From NCBI GenBank assembly GCA_938006875.1, contig CALLMJ010000025.1, positions 1 through 59,942 on the forward strand: a stretch of DNA of 59,942 nucleotides, written 5' to 3'. The notes beneath the pieces are model-generated. The model had not been told where the DNA came from. It searched no databases and saw only the letters and a program-made list of their open reading frames with translations. This document shows positions 18,506 through 27,637 of the stretch, in pieces. The position numbers and the translations under genes are program-made. The stretch's first letter is position 1. Every line of letters begins with the position of its first letter. The stretch is from an uncultured Bacteroidia bacterium. GTDB lineage: Bacteria > Bacteroidota > Bacteroidia > J057 > CALLMJ01.

Positions 18506-19844
18506 CATATTTAAAGATATTAATGGTATTCCAGATTTAAAACAAAGAATCATTTATACGCTAATTTTACTAGCTGTATTTAGGTTTGGTTCATTTGTTA
18601 TTTTACCTGGGGTTGATTCTTCCACCTTGATGGCATTATTTAATATGTCTCAAGGTGAAGGTATTTTGGGCTTACTCAACACATTTGTTGGTGGTGCTTT
18701 TGCAAGAGGTTCTGTTTTTTCTCTTGGAATTATGCCTTACATTTCTGCATCTATTATTATGCAGTTAATGGCTACAGCAATACCAAGTTTAAAAAAGTTA
18801 CAAGAACAAGAAAATGGTCAGCGTAAAATTAATCAATATACGCGTTATGCAACAATTGCCATTACTTTATTTCAGTCTATTGCTGCTGCAATTAATTTAC
18901 AAACACAGTACCCATCTGCAATTTTTGCAAGTGGTTTTACCTTTATTTTAACAACCGTTTTTTGTATGGTTGCTGGAACTATGTTTTTGGTTTGGTTAGG
19001 TGAAAGAATAACCGATAACGGCATAGGAAATGGTGTAAGTTTAATTATTGCCGTAGGTATTATATCAGAACTTCCTATAGCTATGTTAAATGAAGTAAAA
19101 TCAAGTCCTATTATGTTGTTTTACGCTGAAATGATTGCATTAGGAATAGTTACTATGGGTGTAATTTTATTGACTCAAGGAACAAGAAATATTCCTATTA
19201 ACTATGCAAAAAGAATGGTTGGTGGTGGAAAAGTGGCGGGTGGTATGATGAATACAATTAAAAGTAATATTCCATTAAAAGTAAACTCTGCGGGTGTTAT
19301 GCCAATTATTTTTGCTCAAGCAATTATGTTTATTCCTGCTCAAGTTTCTCTCTTCTTTCAAGATAGTGATTTTTGGATAGCAACGGGTAGTAGTCTGAAT
19401 AATCCTAATAGTTTTATTTATAACTTGATTTTCATATTTTTGATTATTGTGTTTACTTATTTTTACAATACGATTGTGATTGATTCCAATAAGATTGCTG
19501 AAAATTTAAAAGCTAATAACGGCTTTATTCCGGGTATTAAACAAGGTAAAGAAACTGCTAATTTTATTGATGCAATTCTATCTAGAATTACGTTACCTGG
19601 TGCTTTATTTTTAGCATTTGTTGCTATTTTACCCACAATAGTTGTAAATTTGGGAGTTTCTTCGCAATTTGCACAGTTTTTTGGTGGAACGAGTTTGTTA
19701 ATTATGATTTCTGTTGTATTAGAAACTATTAATCAAATTGATAGTTACTTGTTATCCAATAACAAAGAAGGAATTATATCTAAAAAAGAAACTCAATCTA
19801 CAAAATTTGTTGCATCGAATTTAAAATCAAAAGTTACTGCATGA
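18492..19844 (+). CDS. secY: Protein translocase subunit SecY
   Basis: 450 residues with about ten membrane helices. Conserved SecY sequence includes LPGVDSSTLMALF (plug region), GIMPYISASIIMQL, GNGVSLIIAVGI and the cytoplasmic loop FYNTIVIDSNKIAENLKANN leading to GFIPGIKQG. SecY forms the protein-conducting channel of the inner membrane with SecE and SecG, which lie elsewhere. The start ATG 18492 lies inside rplO (14-nt overlap) and the stop overlaps map as ATGA. Confidence 0.98.
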   Translation: MKIVSIFKDINGIPDLKQRIIYTLILLAVFRFGSFVILPGVDSSTLMALFNMSQGEGILGLLNTFVGGAFARGSVFSLGIMPYISASIIMQLMATAIPSLKKLQEQENGQRKINQYTRYATIAITLFQSIAAAINLQTQYPSAIFASGFTFILTTVFCMVAGTMFLVWLGERITDNGIGNGVSLIIAVGIISELPIAMLNEVKSSPIMLFYAEMIALGIVTMGVILLTQGTRNIPINYAKRMVGGGKVAGGMMNTIKSNIPLKVNSAGVMPIIFAQAIMFIPAQVSLFFQDSDFWIATGSSLNNPNSFIYNLIFIFLIIVFTYFYNTIVIDSNKIAENLKANNGFIPGIKQGKETANFIDAILSRITLPGALFLAFVAILPTIVVNLGVSSQFAQFFGGTSLLIMISVVLETINQIDSYLLSNNKEGIISKKETQSTKFVASNLKSKVTA

Positions 19845-20653
19845 GTAAAGGAAGAGCAATTATAAAAACGGAAGAAGAAATTGAACTAATGAGGTTAAGT
19901 AACCAATTAGTATCAAAAGTATTGGGTGAATTGAGCAACCATATTCAACCTGGTATTTCTACTTTGCGTTTGGACCAGATTGCTTATGAGTACATAAAAG
20001 ATCATCATGCTGAACCAGCTTTTTTAAATTATAAACCACATTCCAGCAAAACTGCTTATCCACATACTTTATGTGTTTCAGTGAATGAGTATGTAGTTCA
20101 TGGAATGCCTAAAAAAGATGTTTTTTTGAAAGAAGGTGATGTTGTTTCTGTTGATTGCGGAGTAAAATTGAATGGATATTATGGAGATTCTGCTTACAGT
20201 TTTACTGTGGGTGATGTAGAGCCAGAAATTCAAAAATTATTAAAGGTTACTTTTGAATGTTTGGAACTAGGTGTTCAAAAAGCTATACATGGTAATAGAG
20301 TAGGGGATATTGGTTACGAAGTTCAAACTCATGCTGAAAAACACGGATATGGAGTAGTTAGAGAGTTAGTAGGTCATGGAGTTGGAACATCTCTTCATGA
20401 GGCTCCAGAAGTACCTAATTACGGAAGTCGTGGTAAAGGCATGATGTTAATAGAAGGGCTTGTGATTGCTATTGAACCTATGATTAATATGGGAACTAAA
20501 AAATTGGTATTGGATAATGACGGGTGGTCTTTAAGAACTGCCGATAAATTACCCTCTGCTCATTTTGAGCATACCGTTGTAGTTAGAAAAGGAAAAGCAG
20601 AAAAATTAACAACATTTGAGTTTATAAAAAATGGCAAAACAGCAGTCGTTTAA
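19841..20653 (+). CDS. map: Type I methionine aminopeptidase
   Basis: 270 residues. The two-metal site ligands are visible: Asp in [20 protein letters not shown] (two aspartates), His in [20 protein letters not shown], Glu in [11 protein letters not shown] and Glu in AHFEHTVVV. The enzyme removes initiator methionine from nascent proteins. Map commonly sits between secY and infA in this phylum. The 3' end overlaps infA by 23 nt. Confidence 0.97.
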   Translation: MSKGRAIIKTEEEIELMRLSNQLVSKVLGELSNHIQPGISTLRLDQIAYEYIKDHHAEPAFLNYKPHSSKTAYPHTLCVSVNEYVVHGMPKKDVFLKEGDVVSVDCGVKLNGYYGDSAYSFTVGDVEPEIQKLLKVTFECLELGVQKAIHGNRVGDIGYEVQTHAEKHGYGVVRELVGHGVGTSLHEAPEVPNYGSRGKGMMLIEGLVIAIEPMINMGTKKLVLDNDGWSLRTADKLPSAHFEHTVVVRKGKAEKLTTFEFIKNGKTAVV

Positions 20654-20849
20654 GGTGGATGGTACGATATTAGAAGCATTACCGAATGCTATGTTTCGAG
20701 TAGAATTAGAAAATGGGCATGAAATAATTGCTTATATTTCTGGTAAAATGCGAATGAATTATATAAAAATTCTACCTGGAGATAGAGTAAGTCTTGAAAT
20801 GTCTCCATATGATTTAACAAAAGGAAGAATAACCTATCGTTATAAATAA
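20631..20849 (+). CDS. infA: Translation initiation factor IF-1
   Basis: 72 residues, the exact family length, an OB fold with [37 protein letters not shown] and [14 protein letters not shown]-1 occupies the A site during initiation. Its ATG is inside the 3' end of map (23-nt overlap in a different frame). L36 follows after 16 nt. Confidence 0.98.
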   Translation: MAKQQSFKVDGTILEALPNAMFRVELENGHEIIAYISGKMRMNYIKILPGDRVSLEMSPYDLTKGRITYRYK

Positions 20850-20865
20850 TTAAAATTGAAGAGTG

Positions 20866-20982
20866 ATGAAAGTAAGAGCTAGTGTAAAAAAACGTAGTGC
20901 AGAGTGCAAAGTTGTAAAACGAAAAGGTCGTATTTACATAATTAATAAAAAAAATCCAAAATATAAACAGCGTCAAGGATAG
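20866..20982 (+). CDS. rpmJ: 50S ribosomal protein L36, zinc site lost
   Basis: 38 residues ([20 protein letters not shown] to the terminal KYKQRQG). The zinc ribbon C-x2-C-x12-C-x4-H of standard L36 is reduced to one cysteine: the first position is Ser, the third Asn and the histidine Tyr. This is the zinc-free type seen in Bacteroidota. The gene lies between infA (16 nt) and rpsM (6 nt). Confidence 0.95.
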   Translation: MKVRASVKKRSAECKVVKRKGRIYIINKKNPKYKQRQG

Positions 20983-20988
20983 AAGAAT

Positions 20989-21372
20989 ATGGCACGTATA
21001 GCGGGAATAGATTTACCAAAAAATAAAAGAGGTGAAATAGGTTTAACCTATATTTATGGAATCGGTCGCCCTACTGCTAATAAAATTTTAGCAGAAGCAG
21101 GTGTAGATAAAAATAAAAAGGTCGGTGAATGGACTGATGATGAAGCTGCAGCAATTCGTGCAATAATTGCTGATAATTACAAAGTTGAAGGTGCTTTAAG
21201 AGGTGAAATCCAATTAAACATCAAAAGGTTAATGGATATTGTATGTTTTCGTGGTTTAAGACACAGAAAAGGTTTACCTGTTCGTGGTCAAAGAACACGT
21301 ACAAATGCAAGAACAAGAAAAGGAAAAAGAAAAACTGTTGCTAATAAGAAAAAAGCAGCTGCTAAAAAATAA
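20989..21372 (+). CDS. rpsM: 30S ribosomal protein S13
   Basis: 127 residues: [34 protein letters not shown] and the C-terminal [20 protein letters not shown] followed by a basic tail that reaches the P-site tRNA. S13 forms the intersubunit bridges B1a and B1b. It opens the alpha cluster 6 nt after rpmJ. Confidence 0.98.
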   Translation: MARIAGIDLPKNKRGEIGLTYIYGIGRPTANKILAEAGVDKNKKVGEWTDDEAAAIRAIIADNYKVEGALRGEIQLNIKRLMDIVCFRGLRHRKGLPVRGQRTRTNARTRKGKRKTVANKKKAAAKK

Positions 21373-21379
21373 TTAGATT

Positions 21380-21763
21380 ATGGCAAAAACAGTAAAAGTT
21401 AAGAAAAAAATTAAAGTTGAACCCAATGGTCAAGCTCATATTTCTGCTTCATTTAATAATATTATTATAACTTTAACAGATGGAGCAGGAAACGTGATTA
21501 GTTGGTCTTCTGCTGGGAAAGCAGGATTTAGAGGTTCAAAAAAGAACACTCCTTATGCAGCTCAAGTTGCTGCTACTCAGTGTGCTAAAGAAGCTTACGA
21601 TTTAGGACTCAGAAAGGTTGAGGTTTTTGTAAAAGGAACAGGTTCAGGTAGAGAATCTGCTATAAGAGCTATTAATGCTTGTGGTATTGATATAACATTA
21701 ATTCAAGATATTACTCCGCTACCTCATAATGGTTGCAGACCACCAAAACGTAGAAGAGTTTAA
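21380..21763 (+). CDS. rpsK: 30S ribosomal protein S11
   Basis: 127 residues with [40 protein letters not shown] and [16 protein letters not shown]11 lies on the platform at the mRNA exit path. Located 7 nt after rpsM and 20 nt before rpsD. Confidence 0.98.
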   Translation: MAKTVKVKKKIKVEPNGQAHISASFNNIIITLTDGAGNVISWSSAGKAGFRGSKKNTPYAAQVAATQCAKEAYDLGLRKVEVFVKGTGSGRESAIRAINACGIDITLIQDITPLPHNGCRPPKRRRV

Positions 21764-21783
21764 TTTTTTTAAGTATTCAATTT

Positions 21784-22386
21784 ATGGCAAGATACAGAGG
21801 TCCTAAACAAAAAATTGCGAGAAGATTTAAAGACCCCATTTTTGGGCATAGTAAAGCAGTAGATCGTAAAAACTATGGTCCAGGGCAACATGGAAAAAAT
21901 AAACGTGCTAAGTTATCTAACTATGCAATTCAGTTAATGGAAAAGCAAAAAGCTAAAGCTATTTATGGAATATTAGAAAGACAATTTAGTAATCTTTTTG
22001 TTAAAGCTACCAAAATTCCGGGAGTCACGGGTACTGTGCTTCTTCAATTATTAGAAGCAAGATTAGATAATACCGTATATAGAATGGGTTTCTCTCCAAC
22101 AAGAAGAGGTGCTAGACAGTTAGTTCTTCACAAACATTTTCTTGTAAATGGTAATCCTGTTAATATTCCATCTTATCAATTAAAACCTGGTGATGTTATT
22201 GAAGTAAGAGAAAGAAGTAAATCTCTTGAAGCTATTAATAATTCTATTCAGTCTAGAAATTCTAGATACAATTGGTTAGAAGTGAATAAAGCAAGTTTAA
22301 CCGGGAAGTTTTTACACTATCCTGAAAGAGAAGATATCCCAGAAAATATTAAAGAACAATTAATCGTTGAGTTATACTCTAAGTAA
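21784..22386 (+). CDS. rpsD: 30S ribosomal protein S4
   Basis: 200 residues beginning [20 protein letters not shown]. The S4 RNA-binding domain [20 protein letters not shown] and [20 protein letters not shown] is complete. No N-terminal zinc cysteines are present. S4 is a 16S assembly initiator and in E. coli represses the alpha operon; no such control site is recognised here. Confidence 0.98.
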   Translation: MARYRGPKQKIARRFKDPIFGHSKAVDRKNYGPGQHGKNKRAKLSNYAIQLMEKQKAKAIYGILERQFSNLFVKATKIPGVTGTVLLQLLEARLDNTVYRMGFSPTRRGARQLVLHKHFLVNGNPVNIPSYQLKPGDVIEVRERSKSLEAINNSIQSRNSRYNWLEVNKASLTGKFLHYPEREDIPENIKEQLIVELYSK

Positions 22387-22397
22387 TCATTAAGAAA

Positions 22398-23384
22398 ATG
22401 GCACTATTACATTTTCAAATTCCAGAAAAAGTTACCATGGAAAAAAATGGTGATTTTTTTGGTCGTTTCTTGTTTAAACCCTTAGAACCCGGTTATGGTG
22501 TTACTATTGGTAATGCATTAAGACGTGTTTTGCTTTCATCTTTAGAAGGTTATGCTATCACTTCTATTAGAATTCCGGGAGTAGACCATGAATTCAGTTC
22601 AATAGATGGTGTGATTGAAGATGTAGTAAATATTATTTTAAATCTTAAAGGCGTAAGATTTAAAAAATTGGTGGAAGGTGAACATAAAATTTTTGTTTCA
22701 TTAAAAAATCAATCTGTATTTACTGCTGCGGATATTGCCAAAGCTACTAATGCTTTTGAAATCACTAATCCAGATCATGTAATATGTCATTTTTCAGGTG
22801 ATGTACTATTTGATATTGAACTTACTATTGGTAAAGGTAGAGGTTATGTACCTGCTGAAGAAAATAAACATAAAGATTCTGTTTTTGGCGAAATTGCTAT
22901 TGATTCTATTTTTACTCCCATTAAAAATGTGAAATATTTAGTTCAAAATACTAGGGTTGAACAACGTACAGATTATGAACAACTCATTATTGATGTTGAA
23001 ACAGATGGTACAATTGACCCTGAAAATGCTTTGAAAGAAGCTGCTAATATTTTGATTAAACATTTTATGCTTTTCTCTGATTCTACTTTCCAATTAAAAG
23101 CAGAAACTCAGGCTCCTAGAAAAGAAGTAGATGAAAATTATTTAGCAATGAGGAAGTTATTAAAAACTCCTTTAAATGAATTAGATCTTTCTGTTCGTGC
23201 GTATAACTGTTTGAAAGCTGCTGATATTAAAATACTAGGAGAGTTAGTGAGTTATCAAATTGGCGATATGTTAAAATTTAGAAATTTTGGAAAAAAATCT
23301 TTGGCTGAATTAGAAGAACTAGTTGCAAGTAAAGGTTTAAGTTTTGGAATGGATGTAATTAAATATAAACTTGACGAAGAATAA
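22398..23384 (+). CDS. rpoA: DNA-directed RNA polymerase subunit alpha
   Basis: 328 residues. The N-terminal dimerisation domain contains [20 protein letters not shown] and the C-terminal domain [20 protein letters not shown] with [18 protein letters not shown]. The linker is short. Alpha nucleates polymerase assembly and its C-terminal domain binds activators and UP elements. The stop overlaps the rplQ ATG by one base. Confidence 0.98.
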   Translation: MALLHFQIPEKVTMEKNGDFFGRFLFKPLEPGYGVTIGNALRRVLLSSLEGYAITSIRIPGVDHEFSSIDGVIEDVVNIILNLKGVRFKKLVEGEHKIFVSLKNQSVFTAADIAKATNAFEITNPDHVICHFSGDVLFDIELTIGKGRGYVPAEENKHKDSVFGEIAIDSIFTPIKNVKYLVQNTRVEQRTDYEQLIIDVETDGTIDPENALKEAANILIKHFMLFSDSTFQLKAETQAPRKEVDENYLAMRKLLKTPLNELDLSVRAYNCLKAADIKILGELVSYQIGDMLKFRNFGKKSLAELEELVASKGLSFGMDVIKYKLDEE

Positions 23385-23875
23385 TGAGACATAGAAATAA
23401 AGTTAAACATCTTGGTAAAACCAGTACCCATGTTAAAGCTATGCTTTCAAACATGGCTTGTTCCTTGATTCAACATAAAAGAATTATCACTACGCTTGCG
23501 AAAGCTAAAGTTCTTAGAAGATATGTTGAACCATTAATTACTAAATCTAAAAATGATGTAACGCATTCAAGACGCATCGTTTTTAGTTATTTAAAAAATA
23601 AATACGCAGTGAAAGAGCTTTTTGGGATTGTTGCTCCAGCTATTATGGATAGACCAGGAGGTTATACACGTATATTAAAACTTGGACCCCGTAAAAGCGA
23701 TTCTACTGAAATGGCTTTGATTGAATTGGTTGATTTTAATGAATATTACCAAAAAGATTCTGTAGCAAAAGATAAAAAATCTACTCGTAGAAGAAGAAAA
23801 AAAACTGATTCTAAATCAACAAATGTGGTTGTGAATAATACGGATAATCCTTCTGAGGAAAATTCTGCTGAATAG
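23384..23875 (+). CDS. rplQ: 50S ribosomal protein L17
   Basis: 163 residues. The L17 core [40 protein letters not shown] and MALIELV ends near residue 120; a lysine/serine/asparagine-rich tail of about 40 residues follows ([15 protein letters not shown]), as in other Bacteroidota. It is the last gene of the supercluster, followed by an intrinsic terminator. Confidence 0.97.
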   Translation: MRHRNKVKHLGKTSTHVKAMLSNMACSLIQHKRIITTLAKAKVLRRYVEPLITKSKNDVTHSRRIVFSYLKNKYAVKELFGIVAPAIMDRPGGYTRILKLGPRKSDSTEMALIELVDFNEYYQKDSVAKDKKSTRRRRKKTDSKSTNVVVNNTDNPSEENSAE

Positions 23876-23892
23876 TTTTTTAATTACAAACT

Positions 23893-23932
23893 AAAAAGCC
23901 AATTTAAAAAAAAGAAATTGGCTTTTTTTATT
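23893..23932 (+). terminator. Intrinsic terminator of the ribosomal supercluster
   Basis: AAAAAGCCAATTT (23893-23905) pairs with AAATTGGCTTTTT (23915-23927) across a purine loop, followed by more T. It lies 18 nt after the rplQ stop. The rest of the gap to coaX (23933-24173) is AT-rich, apart from the coding-like tail of coaX reported under findings. Confidence 0.88.
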
Positions 23933-24173
23933 TATAAATTTATTGATATTTAACTTTTCAATAAATTACGAAATTTATTTTCAGGGTTATAAATTTTTTT
24001 TAATCAAGATAATGTTTCAGTATAAGGATATAAATTTCCTATTTTGACAAATAATCATAAAATCAAACGGATAAAACTTTTTCTCTCTAGAAATTTTGAA
24101 TGTTAGATTCTTGAATAGGATTTTGAGTTCTTTTCATTGCATAAACTACTACATCAGAAGCTGTAGGTATGGT

Positions 24174-24923
24174 TTATTGTATTCCATATCTTACAAGAAA
24201 ATCTATTCCTTTCAATACCAAATTAGGGTCTAATTCATGTTCAAAATTAACATGACTGCTGAAAAAAAAAGCATCGCCACCCGTTAAAATTACTTTTAAA
24301 GGTTTTACACAAATTGCTTGATAACGAGAAACCATTCCTTCCATTTCTGAAATACTAGATGACTGAACTCCTGTTCTTATAGAATCTTCGGTGGTTTGTC
24401 CTATAAATGGAAAATTTTCATTAAAATTCACTAATGGTAATTTAGCGGTGTATTGATTTAAGACTTTGAATTTTAAGGACATTCCAGGAGTTATTGCTCC
24501 ACCTAAATATTCATTTCTTTCATTCATAAAATCATAAGTAATAGCTGTTCCAGCATCTATAACCAATAAAGGTTGATTAGGATAACTTAAATAAGCACCA
24601 GCAATACCGCATAATCTATCCATTCCTAAAGTTTCAGGAGTTTTATACAAATTGTAAAAAGGTAACTGGGTTTTAGGATGGATTTCCCATAGAACACATT
24701 CTGAAAATTCCGTTAAGAAACTGAGTCTTTCATTTTCTTTAATTCCTACATTAGAAACTCCGATATGCTTAATATTTTTATCAAGAATCCATTGTTCAAA
24801 AGTAATTTGAATAATTCTTAGGTCATCATCTTGAGAGAAAGAAATACCGGATTCATATTGGCCATTATCAAAAACAGCTGCTTTGATTCGGGAGTTACCT
24901 ATATCTAAACATAATAAACGCAC
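24174..24923 (-). CDS. coaX: Type III pantothenate kinase
   Basis: 249 residues from GTG 24923. The ASKHA phosphate loop LCLDIGNSRIKAAVFDNG is at the N-terminus; GMDRLCGIAGAYLSYPNQPLL, VIDAGTAITYDFMN and LGGAITPGMSLKFKVLNQYT follow. The enzyme phosphorylates pantothenate in CoA synthesis and is typically monovalent-cation dependent. The longer reading from TTG 24998 would add 25 residues ahead of the usual family start, and TATTTTTG just upstream of the GTG resembles a -7 box, so the GTG is preferred. The frame continues coding-like for 27 codons after the TAA stop (see findings). Confidence 0.92.
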   Translation of the reverse strand: MRLLCLDIGNSRIKAAVFDNGQYESGISFSQDDDLRIIQITFEQWILDKNIKHIGVSNVGIKENERLSFLTEFSECVLWEIHPKTQLPFYNLYKTPETLGMDRLCGIAGAYLSYPNQPLLVIDAGTAITYDFMNERNEYLGGAITPGMSLKFKVLNQYTAKLPLVNFNENFPFIGQTTEDSIRTGVQSSSISEMEGMVSRYQAICVKPLKVILTGGDAFFFSSHVNFEHELDPNLVLKGIDFLVRYGIQ

Positions 24924-24986
24924 AGAGTATTTTTTGAGCAAAAATAAACGAATTGCAAATAAAACGAATATAAATTTAGAAAAAAA

Positions 24987-25017
24987 TTTTGTTGGCAATA
25001 TAAATTGTTGTAACTTG
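24987..25017 (+). promoter_or_regulatory. Probable promoter of rplM-rpsI-rpsB
   Basis: TTTTG (24987-24991), 19-nt spacer, TAACTTG (25011-25017), one T short of the Bacteroidota -7 consensus. The leader before rplM would be about 25 nt. It overlaps the upstream flank of the divergent coaX gene. Confidence 0.45.
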
Positions 25018-25046
25018 CGGGACTTTTTAAAAAATCATAATAAAAT

Positions 25047-25499
25047 ATGGATAGTGTAAGTTACAAGACCCTTAACGCTAACAAGCAAACGGTCAAGCCT
25101 GAATGGTATTTAGTAGATGCCGAAGGTCAGACGTTGGGGCGTTTAGCTTCTCAAATTGTTAATTATTTGAGAGGTAAACATAAAACCGATTTTACCCCTC
25201 ATGTATTGATGGGTACACATGTTATTGTTATAAACGCCGAGAAGGTGAGATTAACAGGAAAAAAAATGACGGATAAAATCTATTTGCATCATACGGGTTA
25301 CCCAGGTGGACAAAGAGAAAGAACTCCAAAAGAAATTCTCGCAAAAAAACCCTGTGAGTTATTAGAAATTGCGATTAGAAAAATGCTCCCTAAAAATAAA
25401 TTAGGTGCAAAAATTTTTAGTCAGTATTTACATGTTTACGCAGGTGGAAAGCATCCCCATGAAGCTCAAAACCCTCAACTTCTTACTATTAAACTCTAA
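25047..25499 (+). CDS. rplM: 50S ribosomal protein L13
   Basis: 150 residues. WYLVDAEGQTLGRLASQIVN, YLRGKHKTDFTPH, KIYLHHTGYPGGQRERTPKE and MLPKNKLG are L13 signatures. L13 is an early large-subunit assembly protein. The gene pairs with rpsI (14 nt downstream), as in most bacteria. Confidence 0.98.
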   Translation: MDSVSYKTLNANKQTVKPEWYLVDAEGQTLGRLASQIVNYLRGKHKTDFTPHVLMGTHVIVINAEKVRLTGKKMTDKIYLHHTGYPGGQRERTPKEILAKKPCELLEIAIRKMLPKNKLGAKIFSQYLHVYAGGKHPHEAQNPQLLTIKL

Positions 25500-25513
25500 A
25501 TTTATTGATTTTT

Positions 25514-25903
25514 ATGGAACAAATTCATACAGTTGGAAGAAGAAAAACATCCGTAGTAAGATTATATTTTAGAGAAGGTAGTGGTACTTTTATTATTAAT
25601 GGTAGAGATTATAAAGACTATCTTCAAAATGAAGTATTAATTTTGAAAGTTAATCAACCCTTTGAATTAACGGGAGTAGATTTAGCACCTTACAGCATTT
25701 ATATTAATGCATATGGAGGCGGTATTAATGGACAAGCAGAAGCTATTCGTTTAGCTTTAAGCAAAGCATTATGTGAATTAAATCCTGAATTTAGAACCGT
25801 TCTCAAAAAAGCTGGCTTCTTAACCCGCGATTCTCGCGAAGTTGAACGTAAAAAATATGGTCATAAAAAAGCTCGTAAATCATTCCAATTCTCTAAACGT
25901 TAA
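25514..25903 (+). CDS. rpsI: 30S ribosomal protein S9
   Basis: 129 residues from ATG 25514 (MEQIHTVGRRKTSVVRLYF). The frame also reads from a TTG at 25505, but the ATG matches the family start. The C-terminus ends in the invariant SFQFSKR, whose arginine contacts P-site tRNA. GGGINGQAEAIRLALSKAL is also present. It is followed by rpsB after 12 nt. Confidence 0.97.
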   Translation: MEQIHTVGRRKTSVVRLYFREGSGTFIINGRDYKDYLQNEVLILKVNQPFELTGVDLAPYSIYINAYGGGINGQAEAIRLALSKALCELNPEFRTVLKKAGFLTRDSREVERKKYGHKKARKSFQFSKR

Positions 25904-25915
25904 TTTTATCACTTT

Positions 25916-26635
25916 ATGGAACGCGTTACCTATGAACAATTACTAGAAGCAGGGGTGCACTTTGGGCACTTAACTATGAAATGGAACCCTGCTATGGCTC
26001 CTTATATATTCATGCAAAAAAATGGTATTCATATCATTGATTTGTTGAAAACTGAAAAAATGTTAGAAGATGCATGCAAGTTTGTTAAGCAAATAGCTAA
26101 AAATAATAGAAAAATTCTTTTTGTTGGTACTAAAAAGCAAGCACAAGAAATTATTAAATCTGCTGCGGAAAGAACCAATATGCCTTATGTAACTGAAAGA
26201 TGGTTAGGAGGTATGTTAACTAACTTCTCTACAATTCGTAAATCTGTAAAAAAAATGGAAAGTCTTCAAAAAATGGAAACTGATGGTACTTACGAAAATC
26301 TTTCCAAAAAAGAAAAATTAATGATTGGTAGAGAAGTTGAAAAACTTGAAAAAGTTTTAGGTGGTATTTCTGATATGAATCATATTCCAGCAGCTATTTT
26401 TATTATTGATGTAAAAAAAGAACATATTGCAGTAGCAGAAGCCCAAAGATTAAATATCCCTACTATTGGTTTAGTGGATACCAACTCCAATCCTAATGTT
26501 GTTAATTTTCCTATTCCTGGAAATGATGATGCAACAAAATCTATAGCTATTATAACTGAAGCTATTGTTAATGCTATTTTAGAAGGTTACAACGAAAAAA
26601 GAACTGAAAAAGAAATAGTAGATAAAGAAGAATAA
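25916..26635 (+). CDS. rpsB: 30S ribosomal protein S2
   Basis: 239 residues. TYEQLLEAGVHFGHLTMKWN, ILFVGTKKQAQEII, ERWLGGMLTNFSTIRKSVKK and PTIGLVDTNSNPNVVNFPIP identify S2, which binds last to the small subunit and pairs with S1. In most bacteria tsf (EF-Ts) follows directly; here an intrinsic terminator and then a repeat follow. Confidence 0.98.
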   Translation: MERVTYEQLLEAGVHFGHLTMKWNPAMAPYIFMQKNGIHIIDLLKTEKMLEDACKFVKQIAKNNRKILFVGTKKQAQEIIKSAAERTNMPYVTERWLGGMLTNFSTIRKSVKKMESLQKMETDGTYENLSKKEKLMIGREVEKLEKVLGGISDMNHIPAAIFIIDVKKEHIAVAEAQRLNIPTIGLVDTNSNPNVVNFPIPGNDDATKSIAIITEAIVNAILEGYNEKRTEKEIVDKEE

Positions 26636-26656
26636 ATTTTTTCATAAATAAAAATT

Positions 26657-26684
26657 AAACGGTGGGTTATGCCTACCGTTTTTT
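26657..26684 (+). terminator. Intrinsic terminator after rpsB
   Basis: AAACGGTGGG (26657-26666) pairs with CCTACCGTTT (26672-26681) with one G-T pair, followed by T. It closes the rplM-rpsI-rpsB unit 22 nt after the rpsB stop. Confidence 0.85.
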
Positions 26685-26740
26685 ATTTAAGTTTGTTTGT
26701 ATTTTGGGGGAATTAGATTTTTATAATGAATATTTTGTAC

Positions 26741-26834
26741 GATTCCCTTGCTTTGCTGAGTAACGGGATGCTACGTTTACAATTTCGGTGAATCTCAATA
26801 TATCACAATTCTTTTCGCTTCACTCAAAGGCAGT
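26741..26834 (+). repeat. Dispersed repeat, copy A (diverged)
   Basis: Shares GCTACGTTTACA, ATTTCGGTG, TCAATATATCACAAT, CTTTTCGCTTC and TCAAAGGCAGT with the copies at 36840, 40054 and 46524. The left end is eroded; TTTTGGGG(G)AATTAG near 26703 resembles the flank of copy B. It lies between the rpsB terminator and the convergent esterase gene. Confidence 0.7.
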
Positions 26835-26841
26835 CAAACCC

Positions 26842-27483
26842 TTATCTTTGATTCATTTTGTTTACTAATTCTTCTAAAACCTCTTTGGGTATTGTATGAC
26901 CACCTTGAAATAAAATAAGTTCATAATCAATAGATTGTTTATTGAGCCAGTCTTTAATCGTTTGAGGATTAACCCATTGAGCATAAGGGTCATCTTGAGC
27001 ATAGACCAACCATAAATTTTCTACATAAAAAGATTGAAGAGGCTCCATCGGAATACTTCCAGCCCAAACTACTAAATGATGAACAGGAATTTTTTGTTGT
27101 TGAATCCATCTCCATGCTGTGGATACCCCTTGAGAAAAACCCAATACATTCAACTCTTCTAAATTTTTTAAGGGTTTCACTAATTCTTTATAAACTTTAT
27201 TGATATAAATTTGTTGTTCTTGAATATCCAATAAACGGTCATCTTTTGTCATCCAAGAGGCACCCACCTTTTCATATTGAGGGTCTAAATAAAAACGAGA
27301 TAAAGCCTCAGGAACAATAACTAATGTATCTTCATGAAACAAACTTTCTAACTTCGGCAAAAAATATTGCCCTAGCATTCCATAGCCATGAAAACATATC
27401 CAACATTTTTTTATGTTTTGATGGGGTTTTTGGCTAAGGTAAATACGAGCTTGTTTTTCTATCGGTAAATAAATTTTTTCCAT
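26842..27483 (-). CDS. Alpha/beta-hydrolase, phospholipase/carboxylesterase-like
   Basis: 213 residues from ATG 27483; a longer reading from 27507 would place the start upstream of a TATTTTTG -7-like box. The nucleophile elbow is LGFSQGVS, a candidate acid is in YAQDDPYAQW and the catalytic histidine in FQGGHTIP. The N-terminal CWICFHGYGMLGQYF resembles the oxyanion segment of predicted esterases (YpfH/YtaP-type). There is no signal peptide, so it is probably a cytoplasmic serine esterase; the substrate is unknown. Confidence 0.8.
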   Translation of the reverse strand: MEKIYLPIEKQARIYLSQKPHQNIKKCWICFHGYGMLGQYFLPKLESLFHEDTLVIVPEALSRFYLDPQYEKVGASWMTKDDRLLDIQEQQIYINKVYKELVKPLKNLEELNVLGFSQGVSTAWRWIQQQKIPVHHLVVWAGSIPMEPLQSFYVENLWLVYAQDDPYAQWVNPQTIKDWLNKQSIDYELILFQGGHTIPKEVLEELVNKMNQR

Positions 27484-27603
27484 GAGTTTTGTGCAAAAAT
27501 AATACATTGATATGCAATTTGATAGTTTTTTATAAACTTCAGTAATTTTACGTAATTTTAATTAAAAAAACGTGTTAACTAAGAATGGCATAGTAAATTG
27601 TGT

Positions 27604-27611
27604 TAAATTTG
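27604..27611 (+). promoter_or_regulatory. -7 box upstream of the beta-barrel gene
   Basis: TAAATTTG matches TAnnTTTG 27 nt before ATG 27638, supporting that start over the upstream in-frame ATG at 27572. No good -33 box is visible. Confidence 0.4.
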
Positions 27612-27637
27612 TGGCTCAAAATAAATTTTTAAGATTT

